Origin: Ochotona curzoniae
Lineage: Eukaryota > Chordata > Mammalia > Lagomorpha > Ochotonidae
DNA length: 64,000 nucleotides
Assembly: GCF_017591425.1 (NCBI RefSeq)
Contig: NW_024466599.1
Location: forward strand, 29,364,001-29,428,000
Direction of reading: 5' to 3'
A program made the position numbers and the translations under genes. The notes under the pieces are model-generated. The model had not been told where the DNA came from. It worked only from the letters and a program-made list of their open reading frames with translations, and made no database searches. Below, piece by piece: positions 25,243 through 37,025 of the stretch. The number at the start of each line of letters is the position of its first letter. Within the stretch, counting starts at the first letter, position 1.

Positions 25243-25261
25243 CCAGGCTCCCAAAATTCTT

Positions 25262-27723
25262 AACCAGCCTTAAAATTACAGTTATATCAGACATAATAAC
25301 AAAAACAAATACCCAGTAGAATAATTGGTGTTGCCTGATAAATGACAATATTCTATTTTCTTTAGAATTTTCACTTCATTTTGCCGTTTCTAAGAGGAAA
25401 TGACCCCTCAATAATATTGTGAATCATGAACTCTGAGTTCTATTACTCAGACTTCTATGACATAATAATTATTTCCATCATCCCAAAGAATACTTCCACA
25501 AAATAATCTTCATGGTGGATACATACAACTTGTTTATTTCTCTAGGTCATGTGAGTTACAGTCATGCCTTGTATTAAATGCAAGCATTTATCTGCAACTT
25601 TTCTTTATAAGGAAGAGCCTAATTTCAAGTTTCTGCAAGTTTACATGATTTATTTATAATGGCACTAAGAAAATTTGCATCCTCAATAAAGAGCTGTATA
25701 ATAATGATCACCTATGGCAAGAGGTTCATTTATTCATTGCTAGCCTTTAATGCTTTGTATTAATTTACTCCTCCCTCATGAAGCTAGAGAGTGATAGAAT
25801 TCATAAGCTTATTCTATCCTCTGGGCAACTTTCATGCTGATTTATAAGGTGTGGAACTTTTAGTCAGTTCTGTTCTTACGATGTCGTTAATCAAAGTCTA
25901 GAAGGAGATGGTTGTGCGTGATGTTGGAACTCCAACACCCCAGTAGTAGTTCTGAATGTCACTGGACTAGAATGAGTTTACATTTCTGAACCTCAATTTT
26001 CACAAATGCAAAAAGAGAGAGAAAGAGAGAGAGAGAGGAAACTTAAGCAGGATTTCCATGAACTATCTCAATCTCTGTTCTAAAGTTGCAAGGTGGTTAA
26101 GAGATACTTAGTTTTAGGTATTTTAGTTCATAAAATTAAATAATTTGGAAAATCCTGACTCATCAAATGCATGTAAATATGAAATTTAAGTTGTTCAGGC
26201 TAAACCTAGTTCTAACTTTTGAAAAATGCCATATATCTGCTTCCTTTTCTTATTTATTTATTACTTTTTCTCACCAAGAAAGTAGCAATGAGCAATTTAG
26301 TAACTAAAGGGCCATTTTTTATTTAGAAAATAGAGATCATGAGGTTTTAATAAAAAAAGTAACACTGATTTAGAGGGAACAAGGTAATAATTTCTCCATT
26401 TGGTACAAATCAGTGGACTTCATTTTTGTGCTGTGTGGTGCAATGTATTGATCTATTTGGTAAACTTTGTCCCCAGAGACTTATGAACTTGATTTCTTTA
26501 AGATTTACATGTTTAAAATTTTCTCTTCCAGGAAAGGAATTCCCTTTTCCAAGAAAATACACTGAGAATAAAGCCATTATAACGCTGTCATGAATATCCT
26601 TCACCAAAAGCAGGACAAAGTCAAGGCGGAAATGTCAATTCTATCATGCAGGAAGAGATTTTATCCCTAGGCTCCATCTTAGGGTGCATAAGTGGACTGT
26701 CTTTCAGGACCATTTTATATAAAATAGCTACCCTGCTATACTTTTCCAGTTTCTTTAAAACTTTCTCTCCAAACTGTCACTTGTGCCAGTATATTGGCCA
26801 AAACAATACTTCCGGTGTTTTTACCGTGTTATTAATTACTCCTTCCTCCTCTAAGCCCTCTGTGTGTTTACTAGCAAGACTTTTATTGACCTTCGTATAT
26901 TTCTCTGCTCATTCTCATCTATCTGAATATTCAGTCTTAAACATTTTAGTCTCTAAAGTTCTGTCCTAAGTCATTTTTCATTGGGGAACATTATCCAAGA
27001 TTTCCAGATGGAAACAACCAGACCAGGATCTTCAGGACAGAATGGTGAAGCTCTAAGTACTGTGTGCCTCAATGCCAACCAGAAAATTATTTTCAAGTAA
27101 AACAGAATGGTCTGCCAAATTCTCCAAAGCCAAACAAGAGTATCCTACAAACTTCTATACTTTAATACTATGACCATCTATCAGCTGTTTTAAGCCAAGG
27201 GTGGCTGAGACTCCAGAGACTCAAATATAGGTATAAGAACATTAGACATCTATCCTAATGAATACATACAAGTATACTAATATAAAAATAACATTCTAGG
27301 AATGAAGAACATCAAAAATTCACTGAAATCATATTGCTTTATGTATTCCTCAATGAATACTTCATGAAAAGACAAGGGTTTGCAAGGATGAAACATTGAA
27401 TCATGAAACAGCATGATATATTTAGAAAATAGACCGAGATGCCTTCCACAGGGTAAAATAGACATTAATAGTAGAAAATAAGAAGCTGGGGTATGTTTTT
27501 GAAGAATTTTATGTGCATGCTAATGCTTTGCATTTGCAAGCAATAGAAAATATTCCATGGCTCTCAAGAAACAGAGTTTTTAGCAGTGCCTTGTGATTTG
27601 CATTGCTCATTTAGCTTCCAAATATTCATTGTAACTGTCATAAGTTATTCTTCAGAAACTTTTAACTCAGAAATGCAGTATTTATTGCACAAAACTCAAA
27701 GGGGTCATAACCATTCTTAAAAG
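25262..27723. other. Unassigned AT-rich DNA with a GA microsatellite
   Basis: No gene recognised. A short (GA)n tract occurs at about 26010-26038. A 107-codon plus-strand frame (26646-26969) has no motif and sits in T-rich sequence. Confidence 0.4.
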
Positions 27724-27733
27724 AAATAACATG

Positions 27734-28048
27734 TTGGGGTCTCAAGCAGTGGTCTAGCATTATGGTCCTCACCTTGCACATGCTGAGATATCATAATGGG
27801 CACTGGTTCTAATCCTGGCAGCCCCACTTCCCATCTAACTCCTTGCTTGTGGGCTTGGAAAGCAGTTAGGATGGCCCAAAGCCTTGGGACCCTGTACCCG
27901 CGTGGGAGCCCTGGAGGAGGCTCCTGGTTCCTGGCTTCAGATCGGTTAAGCTCCAGCCTTTGTGGCCACTTGGGCAATGAATCATCTGATGGAAGATCTT
28001 CCTCTCTGTATGTCTGACTTTGCAATAAAAAATAAATGAATCTTTAAA
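27734..28048 (+). mobile_element. CSINE, young-type copy with 10-bp duplication
   Basis: Head 'ggggtctcaagcagtggtctagc' with box B-like ggttctaatcc at 27805-27815, full body and tail 'aataaaaaataaatgaatcttt'. aaataacatg flanks it at 27724-27733 and 28049-28058. Confidence 0.92.
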
Positions 28049-28089
28049 AAATAACATGGTGATGAATATTTACATTGTAGATAGTTATT

Positions 28090-28122
28090 ATCACTTCTTG
28101 GCCTTTTGGCTAAAATCAAGTG
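28090..28122 (+). pseudogene. RNU2: Truncated U2 snRNA copy (nucleotides 1-33)
   Basis: 33 bases align without gaps to U2 snRNA positions 1-33 with 30 identities. The three differences are transitions (positions 4, 10 and 25). The core 'ggccttttggcta' of stem-loop I is intact. Similarity stops just before the branch-point-recognition sequence, so the copy cannot function as U2. It has no A tail and no clear duplication; it fits a 3'-truncated snRNA retrocopy. It starts 31 bp after the preceding CSINE duplication. Confidence 0.85.
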
Positions 28123-29923
28123 ATCATAATTGCTCATTTATCCATCTTTTGGAATAAGATGCCAAATATTCCTTTAATGATAACTCCTCCCTGAGGTTTG
28201 TGTGCTTCAAGTGGACTTGAGTAAACCCAACTATGGTACATTTTGCTCCACCAAACAAACCATCTCCTCCCCAACCACTGTAACTCTGCAGGGATAGAAA
28301 TAACTTAATTAGGAAACATGATGATCAGTTCCAGATATTTTATCTGAACCACTTAAGGAGATGTTTTCTTCTCTATTGAATTTAGCGTTCAAGGATATTA
28401 AGATGGAAGCAACTAACAGCAAGTTAATTCCTCCTGAGCATCTGGGAATAAAGTCAGCATGGAGTAAAACAGAAGCAACAGATATTCATAACTCTGTGAT
28501 GAGTATTAAAAATGCAAGGCATCCTACCTTTAGTTAGTTTAAAATATGTATGAGGATACACAATTATAGCTATAAGAATAACTAAAATAAGGGAATTGGA
28601 GCCCTCCCTTGTTTTACCCAGACTATAAGGAATCAAGAAAATACAGCAGGAGTCTTTAGTTCTTTTGTATTGAGACAAGTAGAAAAGCCTATTGTGGTGC
28701 CTGGACTTGAATCAGGCAGTCTGGAGGAATATAAATTAGTCATTTGAGCATTTATTTGTCTTTTTTCCACCAGTTCATATTCTTAAATATCAATGTATTG
28801 AAGTATTCTTACTCCCTGTCTTGTCCTGGTTTTGCTCTGAATTCTTATAAACACGTTCTTCTATAAACAGAGAGAGGAAAGAGAGGGATGGAGGGGGAGG
28901 AAGAGAGAGAGAGGTGTTGGCAAGTTAATTTTAGAACAATTCGACAGCCAAATTAAAGTTAGACAGCAAACTGCTCACATGATCAGAGTAAAATCAAGGC
29001 AGAATGATGGGAGAAAATGCTTAAGAAACCTGAAAATCAAGAGGCAGACTGAAATTGAAGAACTGAGAAAGGATTCAAGGGAATTTGGTACACATAGTGA
29101 AAAATATCAGCATACAAAACTTTATAAGCATAAAAAATGCAACTAATTAGAATGAATATGAACCTGACACCTAAGTGCCAAGCTGGAGACCAAAGGACTA
29201 TAACCATCACATCCTGTAAAAGCCCAGCACTGCTTCTGGCTGGCTGATGCTGGAGCTAGTAACGAGGCCATCTGCTTGTAAGGCTCATTCATGTGTGGCT
29301 TGTGTCCAGAAATCCCCACGACTCCAAACAAAGTAACTTATACACTGTACCTGACAGACACAGCATGTTTTTGTGCTAAAAATACTGCAGGAAAGGGAGG
29401 TGGGAGAATTAAAAAAAAAAAGTCACTTGACCTTGAGGGAAGATCAAGTTCCAAGGAGATGTTATTATAAAGGTAGGGGCAGGTGAGTGCCAAGGAACCT
29501 ACTGGACAAAATTCACTACACCCAATAGCACTCCATACAGGAAAGAATATGAGTTTTCAGATGACTCAGGAAAGGAGACACCGTAGAATGATCTCTGCTT
29601 GGCTTTCTTTTCTTTCTTTCTTTTTTAATATCTGTTTTTAAAATACAATTATTTTCTTCAATAATACTTGAAAGTTTTAAGGCCAACAATGAATCTGAAT
29701 CTCTTAGTGGATACTTCATCACTAAAAGCTCAAAGTAATTATCCTAATCCTTTACAACCTAATCTTTTTCCAACTGCATCACACACCATTTATAACCAAA
29801 CCTACCAAATTTCCAAAATAGCCATCCCTTTTAAATGCTTCCACACCATGGAAAAGCTTCTCCAAATGGATTAAAAGCAGGTAAAGAAACATACCTATCA
29901 ACAGACAGAAACATGAAATGTTG
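28123..29923. other. Unassigned DNA with a GA-rich patch
   Basis: 28866-28916 is a GA/GGA-rich low-complexity tract. Nothing else is recognised; the 60 to 74-codon minus-strand frames have no motifs. Confidence 0.4.
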
Positions 29924-30219
29924 GGGCCAGCACAATGGTATAGCAAGTTAATCCTCCACCTGTGCAGTCAGTATCCAATATAGTCCCAGTTCATGTCCCT
30001 GCTGCTCCAATTTTGTTCTAGTTCCCTGATAATTGCCTGGGAAAACAGCAGAGGACAGCCCAAGTCCTAGGGCAAAAGCACTCTTCTGGTAGATTCAGAA
30101 AAAGCTCATGGCTCCTGGTTTCAGATCAGTCCAGCTCTGGCTATACAGCCATTTAGAGTGAACCATGAACCCTCCTCTCTTTCCAATTCTGATTTAAAAG
30201 TAAAATAAAAATTTTAAAA
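29924..30219 (+). mobile_element. CSINE, old copy
   Basis: Head 'ggggccagcacaatggtatagcaag', box region 'cagttcatgtccctgctgctcc', body and tail 'taaaataaaaatttt'. Moderately diverged; first of a run of same-orientation CSINEs. Confidence 0.88.
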
Positions 30220-30261
30220 GAATATGAAATACGAATTAGACACAAGGGATAAAAAATGAAT

Positions 30262-30600
30262 CAAAGAAATGGCTCAATGGCAAAATCCTTGCCTTGTATG
30301 CGTCAGAATCCCATATGGTGCTGGTTCATGTCCCAGCTACTCCACTTTCCTTCCAGCTCTTTTCTTGTGCCCTGGGAAAGTAGTAGAGAATGGCCCAAAG
30401 CCTTGGGAACCTGCACTCATGTGGGAGAACCAGAAGAAGCTCCTAAGTCCTGGCTTCGGATGGGCTCATCTTTAGGCATTACATCCATTTGGAGAGTGAA
30501 CTAGTGAGGTGGGAGAACTTTCTCTCTGTCCCTCCTTCTCTCTGTAAACCTGCCATTTCCAATAGAAATAAATAAATCTGAGAGAGAGAGAAAGAAATAA
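30262..30600 (+). mobile_element. CSINE
   Basis: 'aatggctcaatggc', 'agaatcccatatggtgctggttc', 'ccaaagccttgggaacctgcactc', then tail 'aataaataaatctgagagagag'. Only about 40 bp from the preceding CSINE. Confidence 0.9.
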
Positions 30601-31031
30601 AGAATCATAACACTTGAATAGATATCTTTATACAAGAGATCACATGTGTGATTCCACACAGTACTCCCTGCCTTTAGAAAGCCAAAATATGCAAATGGAA
30701 TGTTTTTAAGAATTTTCCAAATAGAATATATCCCTTACTGTGTTTACTATGCAGATCATACAAAGGACATTATGTGTTGCATTATTCAAAGTTTTTTAAT
30801 AGGATCACAGAAAGAAATTTCTGACAGTATAATCCTTGGAATTAGTAATCATTGTTCACTCATTGAAAAAATTGGCCTGTATTAACAACTAGAAAAGTTA
30901 GAAGCTAGTTTGAGGCTTACCCTTTAAAAGTATATTGGACTCTATGGCCAAAGTATGCCATACTAACTCTGTAACAATTGCTTAACTCTGCTAATTTATT
31001 ATGAAGTAGCTGTAGATAGTGAACAAACTAA

Positions 31032-31352
31032 CTTGGAACTAGCACTGTGGTGGAGCAGGTGAAGCTGTTGCTTATGATTCTAGTATCCTATATTAGAGAC
31101 GTTTTGAGTTCTTGTTGCTCCATTTCCAATCCTGCTCCCTTCTGATTTGTGAGGGAAAGCATGGAAAATGGCCCTCATATTTGGGCATTTGTTACCCACA
31201 TGAAAGACAAAATGGAGTTCCAGACTCATACTTTGGCCAGGTATAGTCCTAGTCATTGCAAACCTCTGGGAAGGAAGCTAGTGTGATTATCTCTCTCTGT
31301 CTCTATGTGTAATTTCTGTCTTTCAAAGAAATAAAGGTCTTAAAAAAAAACT
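31032..31352 (+). mobile_element. CSINE, old copy
   Basis: 'actagcactgtggtggagcagg', 'gctccatttccaatcctgctccc', the 'atttgggcatttgttaccc' middle and tail 'tctttcaaagaaataaaggtctt' with a run of A. Confidence 0.85.
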
Positions 31353-31984
31353 GATGTGAATGTGTTTCAATAAAACTGCAAACACAGGTAGAAAGCTGCA
31401 TGTAACCTACAGGTTAGAGTTTGTTGGCCTTTCTCTATGACACACTTTTCTAAGTGCTTAATTGTGGCTCTGATCACTCCTTTCAGTTAATTTTCTTCTT
31501 GTTCTTTCTGATTGCCCTTAATTTTTGCTATGTGGATATGTTTTATGCAACTATATTTGATATTTTCTGAATCCAAGTTAATAGTTAATACTTAAACTTT
31601 TAAAACTAATTTCTCTGACTTGCTTTGTGATTATATTCAAGTAAGAAAAATAAGAAAGGATACTGGTTAAAGTTTCATAGATCAACAAAAGAGTTTAGAT
31701 AGGATTAATCATAGTAAGAGTAATAGTAATTTTCTTTCTCAATACAAACCTAAAGAAAATGTATAGAAAGATAAAATAAAGGTAAAAAAAAAGAGGGGCG
31801 ATGACTCAGAAAATGGACAAGCAGGCACTGGAAGCTGACAATAAATCATTTTTTCTTCTGATACTTTATTTGTAATGTTGTGATATTTATACTTGGCTGA
31901 CTTATTTACATAATTTTATATTTCCTGAAACTTATTTCTGTGCTCCACATGTTCAATCCAATGTCTACCCGTCTCTATTCTAAA
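31353..31984. other. Unassigned AT-rich DNA
   Basis: Nothing recognised. Confidence 0.4.
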
Positions 31985-33440
31985 ACCCATTGTAAGTCAA
32001 TTCATTCAATAAATACAATTGAACATTGAAAACCAAAAATATTTTAAGCCCAGTGCCAAATGCTGTCCCTAGCATCACATATCGATTAACAAGAAAAGGG
32101 ACAATGTACTTACCCTTATGGCATTTGTTTCCCAGTGAAGGGAGAAAGTAAATAAACAAATATATACAGTTTGTGGGGTAAGGAACACAGAGGGAGAAAC
32201 AGAGGAAAATGGCTATGTGGTGATAGAGCTTTATTTAACATTGGGGTGGGGGCCTAAATGGACTACTGAAGCAAGCCATGCTGGTGACTGAAGCAAGAGA
32301 ACCTTAAGGGAAGGAGAAGAAAGTACACCGTTACCAAGCTCTGAAAATTATGTCCTGCACTTTGAGAAACAGCAAGGAAACCAGTACAGCTGGAGTTGAG
32401 TGGGTGATTGGGGCATATGCATCAATCAAGTCAGAGAAGGAAGAGAGAATGGGCTTCTCCCTGGGGGCTCCAGGGCTCATTGGCTTTTGTGTTTGATTTT
32501 GTAGCAGAGAGAAATCTAGTAAAAATTTTGACCAGAGGAAGGACCTGACTTTCAGAAAGAGCTACATGACTGCTACACAGAGAGTATAAAACAGGGACGA
32601 CGGTGAAAGCAGACAGACTAGTTAAGACAGATAATTTAGGCATAAAGGATGGTGACTTGTGCCACAATGAAAGGCAAACATGAGGTAAAAAGCAATCTGT
32701 TACATTTATCTGAGAGGTATTCTGCTAATTTACTGCACTGTTGAGTGTGGGGACACTAAAAAAAAAAAAAGGAATTCAAAAGGACTTCAAAATATTTTAA
32801 CATGGAAAATGGAAGAACAGGTTTCCCATTTATCAAAAAAGGACTACCAGGAAGTAACACAATTGGGAAATAAATTCATCTGGTTTTGTCATATTGTGTA
32901 AGTTTGAATGGTTCAGATGGCTTCCAAGCAGACATGTCACATACACAGTATCTGAGTCCAGAGATTCAGAGAAGAGATTTGTATTACAAATAAGTGTGGC
33001 CAAGATGTAATGAGATTTAAAGCTCATCATAGCATCGTCATGGAGATCATCATAGCAGTGAGTGCTGTCAGGAAAAATCGAGTAATCTGATGACTAAATA
33101 CTTCAAAAGGTGTGAATGAAGATGAGAAATACAACAAGGGATAATCAGATTAATGGTACCCAAGGAAGCAGGAAGATAGTGAAGAGAGGGTAGATTCCTG
33201 GAAATTGAATGTGTAAAGTTTCAAAAATCAAACAGCAAGTCATGTGAGTCAAGTGCTGCTCACAGGTCAAGGAGGACCAGAACTGAGAGGTGATCTTTGT
33301 TTCATCAACATAAAGGTCACTGGTGAATTTCATTAGGAAGGTGAAGATAAAAGCTAGTCTTGAAGAACACTCGATGACAGGAAAACCTATGTTGCACACA
33401 ATCATCACAGAGGCATTTTCAGAGGTTTGGCTCTGAAAGG
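31985..33440 (-). mobile_element. Ancient L2 LINE, long antisense copy
   Basis: Starts with the reverse complement of the L2 3' end ('caattcattcaataaat', 'cagtgccaaatgctgtcc'). It continues through 'acagcaaggaaaccagtacagctgg' and 'atttgaccagaggaagg...' into the reverse transcriptase part ('caagtgctgctcacaggtcaaggagga' and 'aaggtcactggtgaa' near 33250-33325). Recognition rests on my recall of the L2 consensus. About 1.4 kb long, with all frames decayed and a poly-A tract at 32758-32771 inside. Confidence 0.7.
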
Positions 33441-33499
33441 GAGGCAGTGAAAAGGACAATAGTCAAAGGGAGTCAAGAATCACAGCACTCAGTATAAAG

Positions 33500-34080
33500 G
33501 TAGGTCGCTGCCCTGCAGCGATGGACTTGGTGCATGGAGCTGATAACACACGTGGACTCTGATGATCAAAAGCCAAAGTTTATTAGTGGCATCAGACTTT
33601 AGAGACTGATGGTCATATGGGATAAGGCAGGAGGTACTGAGCTTATCAACAGAATCCATCAATTGTTTCTATACTCTTGTTTGGAATTCTTTTTGGTTTG
33701 TATATTCCACCAAGTGTTCTCATCCAAATGCTCTCCACTCAGCTGTACTCATACAAATGATATCCACTTAACTATACGAATGGTATCCATTCAGTTGTTT
33801 TCATACAAAGGATATCCAGTTACACAAATGGCGTCCATCCAGTTGCTCTGACACAAATGTTATCCAATCAATTGTAATCCTGCACTCCCTGACCTTCTTG
33901 GGTCACAATGTTCTTCTACAAAGGTAGAAATGGACATTGTGCAAATATGAAAATAGACCATGTGGTAAAATTGCCATTGTATATATCCAATTCTTCTTGT
34001 GTTTTTTTTTTTCATTCTGTCAAGCCATGGAAAGAGCCCCATCTGCTTCCACACCTCCTTGGACACCTAAAATCCTAAAT
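33500..34080 (-). mobile_element. Candidate solo LTR (ERV-like), antisense
   Basis: On the minus strand a minisatellite-bearing, U3-like part is followed by a polyadenylation signal AATAAA (plus-strand tttatt near 33571-33578) and an R/U5-like stretch 'ctttggcttttgatcatcag'. No flanking duplication or primer-binding site was found and boundaries are uncertain. It could instead be a non-LTR or unique minisatellite locus. No internal viral genes are present. Confidence 0.35.
33719..33878. repeat. Minisatellite, about 25-bp unit, 6 copies
   Basis: Repeated unit close to 'catacaaatgatatccactcagttg', seen six times with substitutions and small indels between 33721 and 33876. Confidence 0.85.
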
Positions 34081-34339
34081 GGCCTTCCCATGTACCTGTA
34101 AATCAAAATCTTCTTACGTTATTGTAGGAATTTTGTCTTGAAATGCATATCAGTCATTGGAATCATAACAGCAATAAAGGTGATCTCATTTTTAATTCTG
34201 TGTGTTTGTTTACTAAATATTTCTGGCATCTATCATGTATAGCCGCTGTGCTAAACATTGCGAACATAAACCAAAATGAATGGTTGGCACGGAAGTGCAT
34301 CATGTTAAACTGCCACTTGCAATACAAATAACACATGGA

Positions 34340-34612
34340 AGGTTTCTTTGAGTTCCAGTTACTTCATCTCTGATTCAGCTTCCTACTAAAGTGTGTGTGA
34401 AGGTAAGATGCAAGGCCCAAGTGCCTGTATCTCTGTTACATAGGTGGGAGAATTGGATGGATTTCCTGGATCCTGACTTCAGTCTGGCCCAGCCCAAGCT
34501 GCTGCAGCAATTTGAGGAGTCAACTGGCAAACGAAAGCTCTCTCTGTGTATCTGTCTATGTGTGTGTGCGTCCATTCACTGTTGTTCTGACTTTAAAAGC
34601 AAAGATTCTTAA
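34340..34612 (+). mobile_element. CSINE, 5'-shortened old copy
   Basis: 'gattcagcttcctactaaagtg', 'caaggcccaagtgcctgta', 'taggtgggagaattggatgg', 'ctggcccagcccaagctgctgcagcaatttgaggag' and a CT/TG-rich 3' part ending 'gactttaaaagcaaagattctt'. Confidence 0.75.
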
Positions 34613-34936
34613 AAGCAAAGATTAAAGAAGAAACAGGAGTGATTATACTCAAAAATGATCACTGTTTTCTCATTTAACACTGATCATTTTAAGTGCTTTT
34701 TCCTCTTATTACACGTTGAATTCTTTATTTAGTGGATAGTAAGCTTCTGATTACAAAGCAAATTGAAGGCATATCATTGTTAAATTAAAAGAAACATAAT
34801 AAGAAGAGAAGATCAGAGTGAGGGATGGAGAGAAGAGAGGGAGAAAGAGGAGGTGGGAAGCATCCCCACACTATTAAAACTATATATGAAACGCATGAAA
34901 TGTGTTACCTGCTTATAAACAAAATTTTCCAATGTT

Positions 34937-35146
34937 TCTTTCTTTTTATTCCAAAGTCAGAAGTATATAGAGACAGGAGAAGGGACAGAGCAGATCTTCC
35001 ATCTGTTGATTCACTCCCCAAGCGGCCACAATGGCCAGAGCTGAGCCAATCCGAAGCCAGGAGCCTGAAGCCCCCTCCAGGTCTCCCACACGGGTGCAGG
35101 GTCCCAAGGTTTTGGGCTGTCCTCGCGACTGCTTCCCCAGGCCAGC
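34937..35146 (-). mobile_element. CSINE, antisense, cut at its head
   Basis: Tail 'tctttctttttattccaaagtcaga' followed by a well-conserved body ('cactccccaagcggccacaatggccagagctgagcc', 'cccacacgggtgcagggtcccaagg'). It ends abruptly after 'cttccccaggcca', so the tRNA-like head is missing. The 144-codon plus-strand frame across it is not a gene. Confidence 0.9.
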
Positions 35147-35678
35147 AACTAATGATGCTGAATCTTGAAAACAATATTTTCACTTCTTCCATTAGATGCC
35201 AATACTCTTCTTTTTCCCATTGTCTTAACTTAAAGACTAGAAATTACTGCCATTTCTGAAAACTATAACATATATTCATTATATTATAACGAGGAATTGA
35301 AGTCTATATTATTGATATTGAAATTAATAGTGGAAGAGCTCTCACAACTATTGACTATTTCTCTGTAATCTATTTTAAATAATGTTCTGTGTTCAAAGAA
35401 ACAAGGTAATTATGTGGTAGGTAACTATTTGAAAAGAATAATAACCAATGTAACTCTAACTATTGAGCAAGTCATAATAAAAAAGTACTTCATTTCTTTT
35501 TACATTTACCTTCTAAGATGCAGTTTATGACTTCTTAGAGGTTGCAGAGAGAATTAATTCATTTCAAGAACTGTTTTGCTGTGCAGGCTAAGCCTAGAAC
35601 CATATGCAGAAATCAAATTTGTGCAATGAAAAAAAAATCTGTCATTCATTGTTTAAAAAAAAAAAAAAGCTTTATAAT
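35147..35678. other. Unassigned AT-rich DNA
   Basis: Nothing recognised. A poly-A run at about 35655-35668 precedes the next CSINE. Confidence 0.4.
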
Positions 35679-35996
35679 GGGGCCAGTGCAATGGTTCCAC
35701 TGGTGAGTCCTCCACCTCCAAGAGCCAGCATCTGATATGGATAGCTGTTCATGTCCTGGCTGCCCCATTTTCCATCCAGTTCTCTGCTTATAGCATGGAA
35801 AAGAATGGATGATGGCCTAAGTCCTCAGGATCTTGCACCCACATGAGAGACCCAGAAGAAACTCCTAGCTTTGGATCAGCTTAGCTCCGGCCATTGTAGC
35901 TGTTTAGGAAGTGAACTAGCAGATGGAAGATCTTTCTGTCTCTCTCTCTGTCAATCTGCCTTTCCAATGAAAAGAAATAAATTTTTTAAAAAAGAA
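35679..35996 (+). mobile_element. CSINE
   Basis: 'ggggccagtgcaatggttccactgg', 'gccagcatctgatatggatag', full body, CT-rich segment and tail 'cctttccaatgaaaagaaataaat'. Confidence 0.92.
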
Positions 35997-36086
35997 TGTC
36001 CATTATAAATACAAAAAAAAAACATTTCTCAAATATCTGTAAGCAATATACTAATCACTCTATAACCAAGGTAAGAGACAAGATGA

Positions 36087-36330
36087 AACTCTTTTTTCAA
36101 GATTTATTTTTTTTTTTTAATTTGAAAGGCAGATGGTTCAGGTGCTTAGTTCCCTGCCACCTACATAGAAAAATCCTGGATGGAGTTCCAGGCTCCTGGT
36201 TTCAGCATGGCCCAGTGTGGATAACTGTGGCCATATGGGAATGAGCTAACAGATGAAAGATGATGCTCTGTCTTTTCTCCCTTTCAACCTATAGCTGTGC
36301 CTTTCAAATAAATAAATATTTTAAAATAGT
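36087..36330 (+). mobile_element. Fold-back CSINE composite
   Basis: 36090-36135 is the reverse-complemented 3' tail of a CSINE (aagattta, T run, aatttgaaaggcaga). It joins directly to the sense 3' half of a CSINE (36136-36325, ending 'tgtgcctttcaaataaataaatatttt'). The two tail segments form an inverted repeat with a loop of about 150 bp. Confidence 0.75.
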
Positions 36331-36339
36331 GATAATTAA

Positions 36340-36560
36340 TAAGTATAGTGTGCTTATCATGTGTCAGAGAGTTTGACTCTTGGGTTCAAGCTTTTAAAAC
36401 AGTACAATAAATTCAATGCATACAGGGTTCTCAACTAAATGCTCCAGAAATTTACAAGTGTGAATAGTATTGTCTTAGTTACTTAGAAAGACGTTACTGA
36501 GGCTCACAGAAGAATTTCACAAACTATTGGGACATAAGACAAATCTATGCACAGAACAGA
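36340..36560 (-). mobile_element. MIR-like fragment
   Basis: 'tgcttatcatgtgtcagag' and, further on, 'gttactgaggctcacagaagaatttcacaaac' resemble the reverse complement of MIR (gaaactgaggctcagagaggttaagtaac). Confidence 0.45.
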
Positions 36561-36631
36561 TGCAAGACAAGTGTTACTAGATAAAATTCTTGGGAAGAAA
36601 CTGCTCTCAAATGAACCTTAAGGAGCATACA

Positions 36632-36950
36632 ATGGGGCTAATGCTGTGGCATTGCAAGTAGAGCCACACTACCTGTAGTGTCAGAATCCCAGATGGGCAC
36701 CTGTTCCAGTCTTGGATGCTCCAGTTCCATGCTAACATGTCTGGTAAAATGGCAGATAATGGTCCAAGTACTTGGGCCCCTATACTCATTTGGGAGACTG
36801 GATGAAGCTCCTGGGTACTGGCTGAGGATCCGCCAAGTTGTTATAGCCATTTAGGGAGATTATTAGCAAATGGAATATTGCTCTCTCTGTCCCTCCCACT
36901 CTTTGTAAATTTATTTTTCAAATAGGTAAAGCTTTAAATAAATAAAGTAA
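36632..36950 (+). mobile_element. CSINE, old copy
   Basis: 'tggggctaatgctgtggcattgc', 'cagaatcccagatgggcac', 'ccaagtacttgggcccctatactc', 'agccatttagggag' and tail 'tttttcaaataggtaaagctttaaataaataaag'. Confidence 0.9.
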
Positions 36951-37025
36951 TGTAAATAAATAATTATAAGTACCCATGAATCTTTGTAAACTGCTCCTAG
37001 TATTATGATCTGAAAGGTATAAAGC

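Larger units (their letters stand above)
22159..25261. repeat. Imperfect target-site duplication bracketing an L1
   Basis: ccagactcccaattgttt at 22159-22176 and ccaggctcccaaaattctt at 25243-25261 differ by an A/G change, an AA insertion and one G/C change. They sit exactly outside the two L1 termini, as expected of one integration event. Confidence 0.65.

Noticed and set aside
34825..35259. 144-codon plus-strand open frame
   Set aside because: Its middle third is an antisense CSINE and its flanks are unrelated AT-rich sequence.
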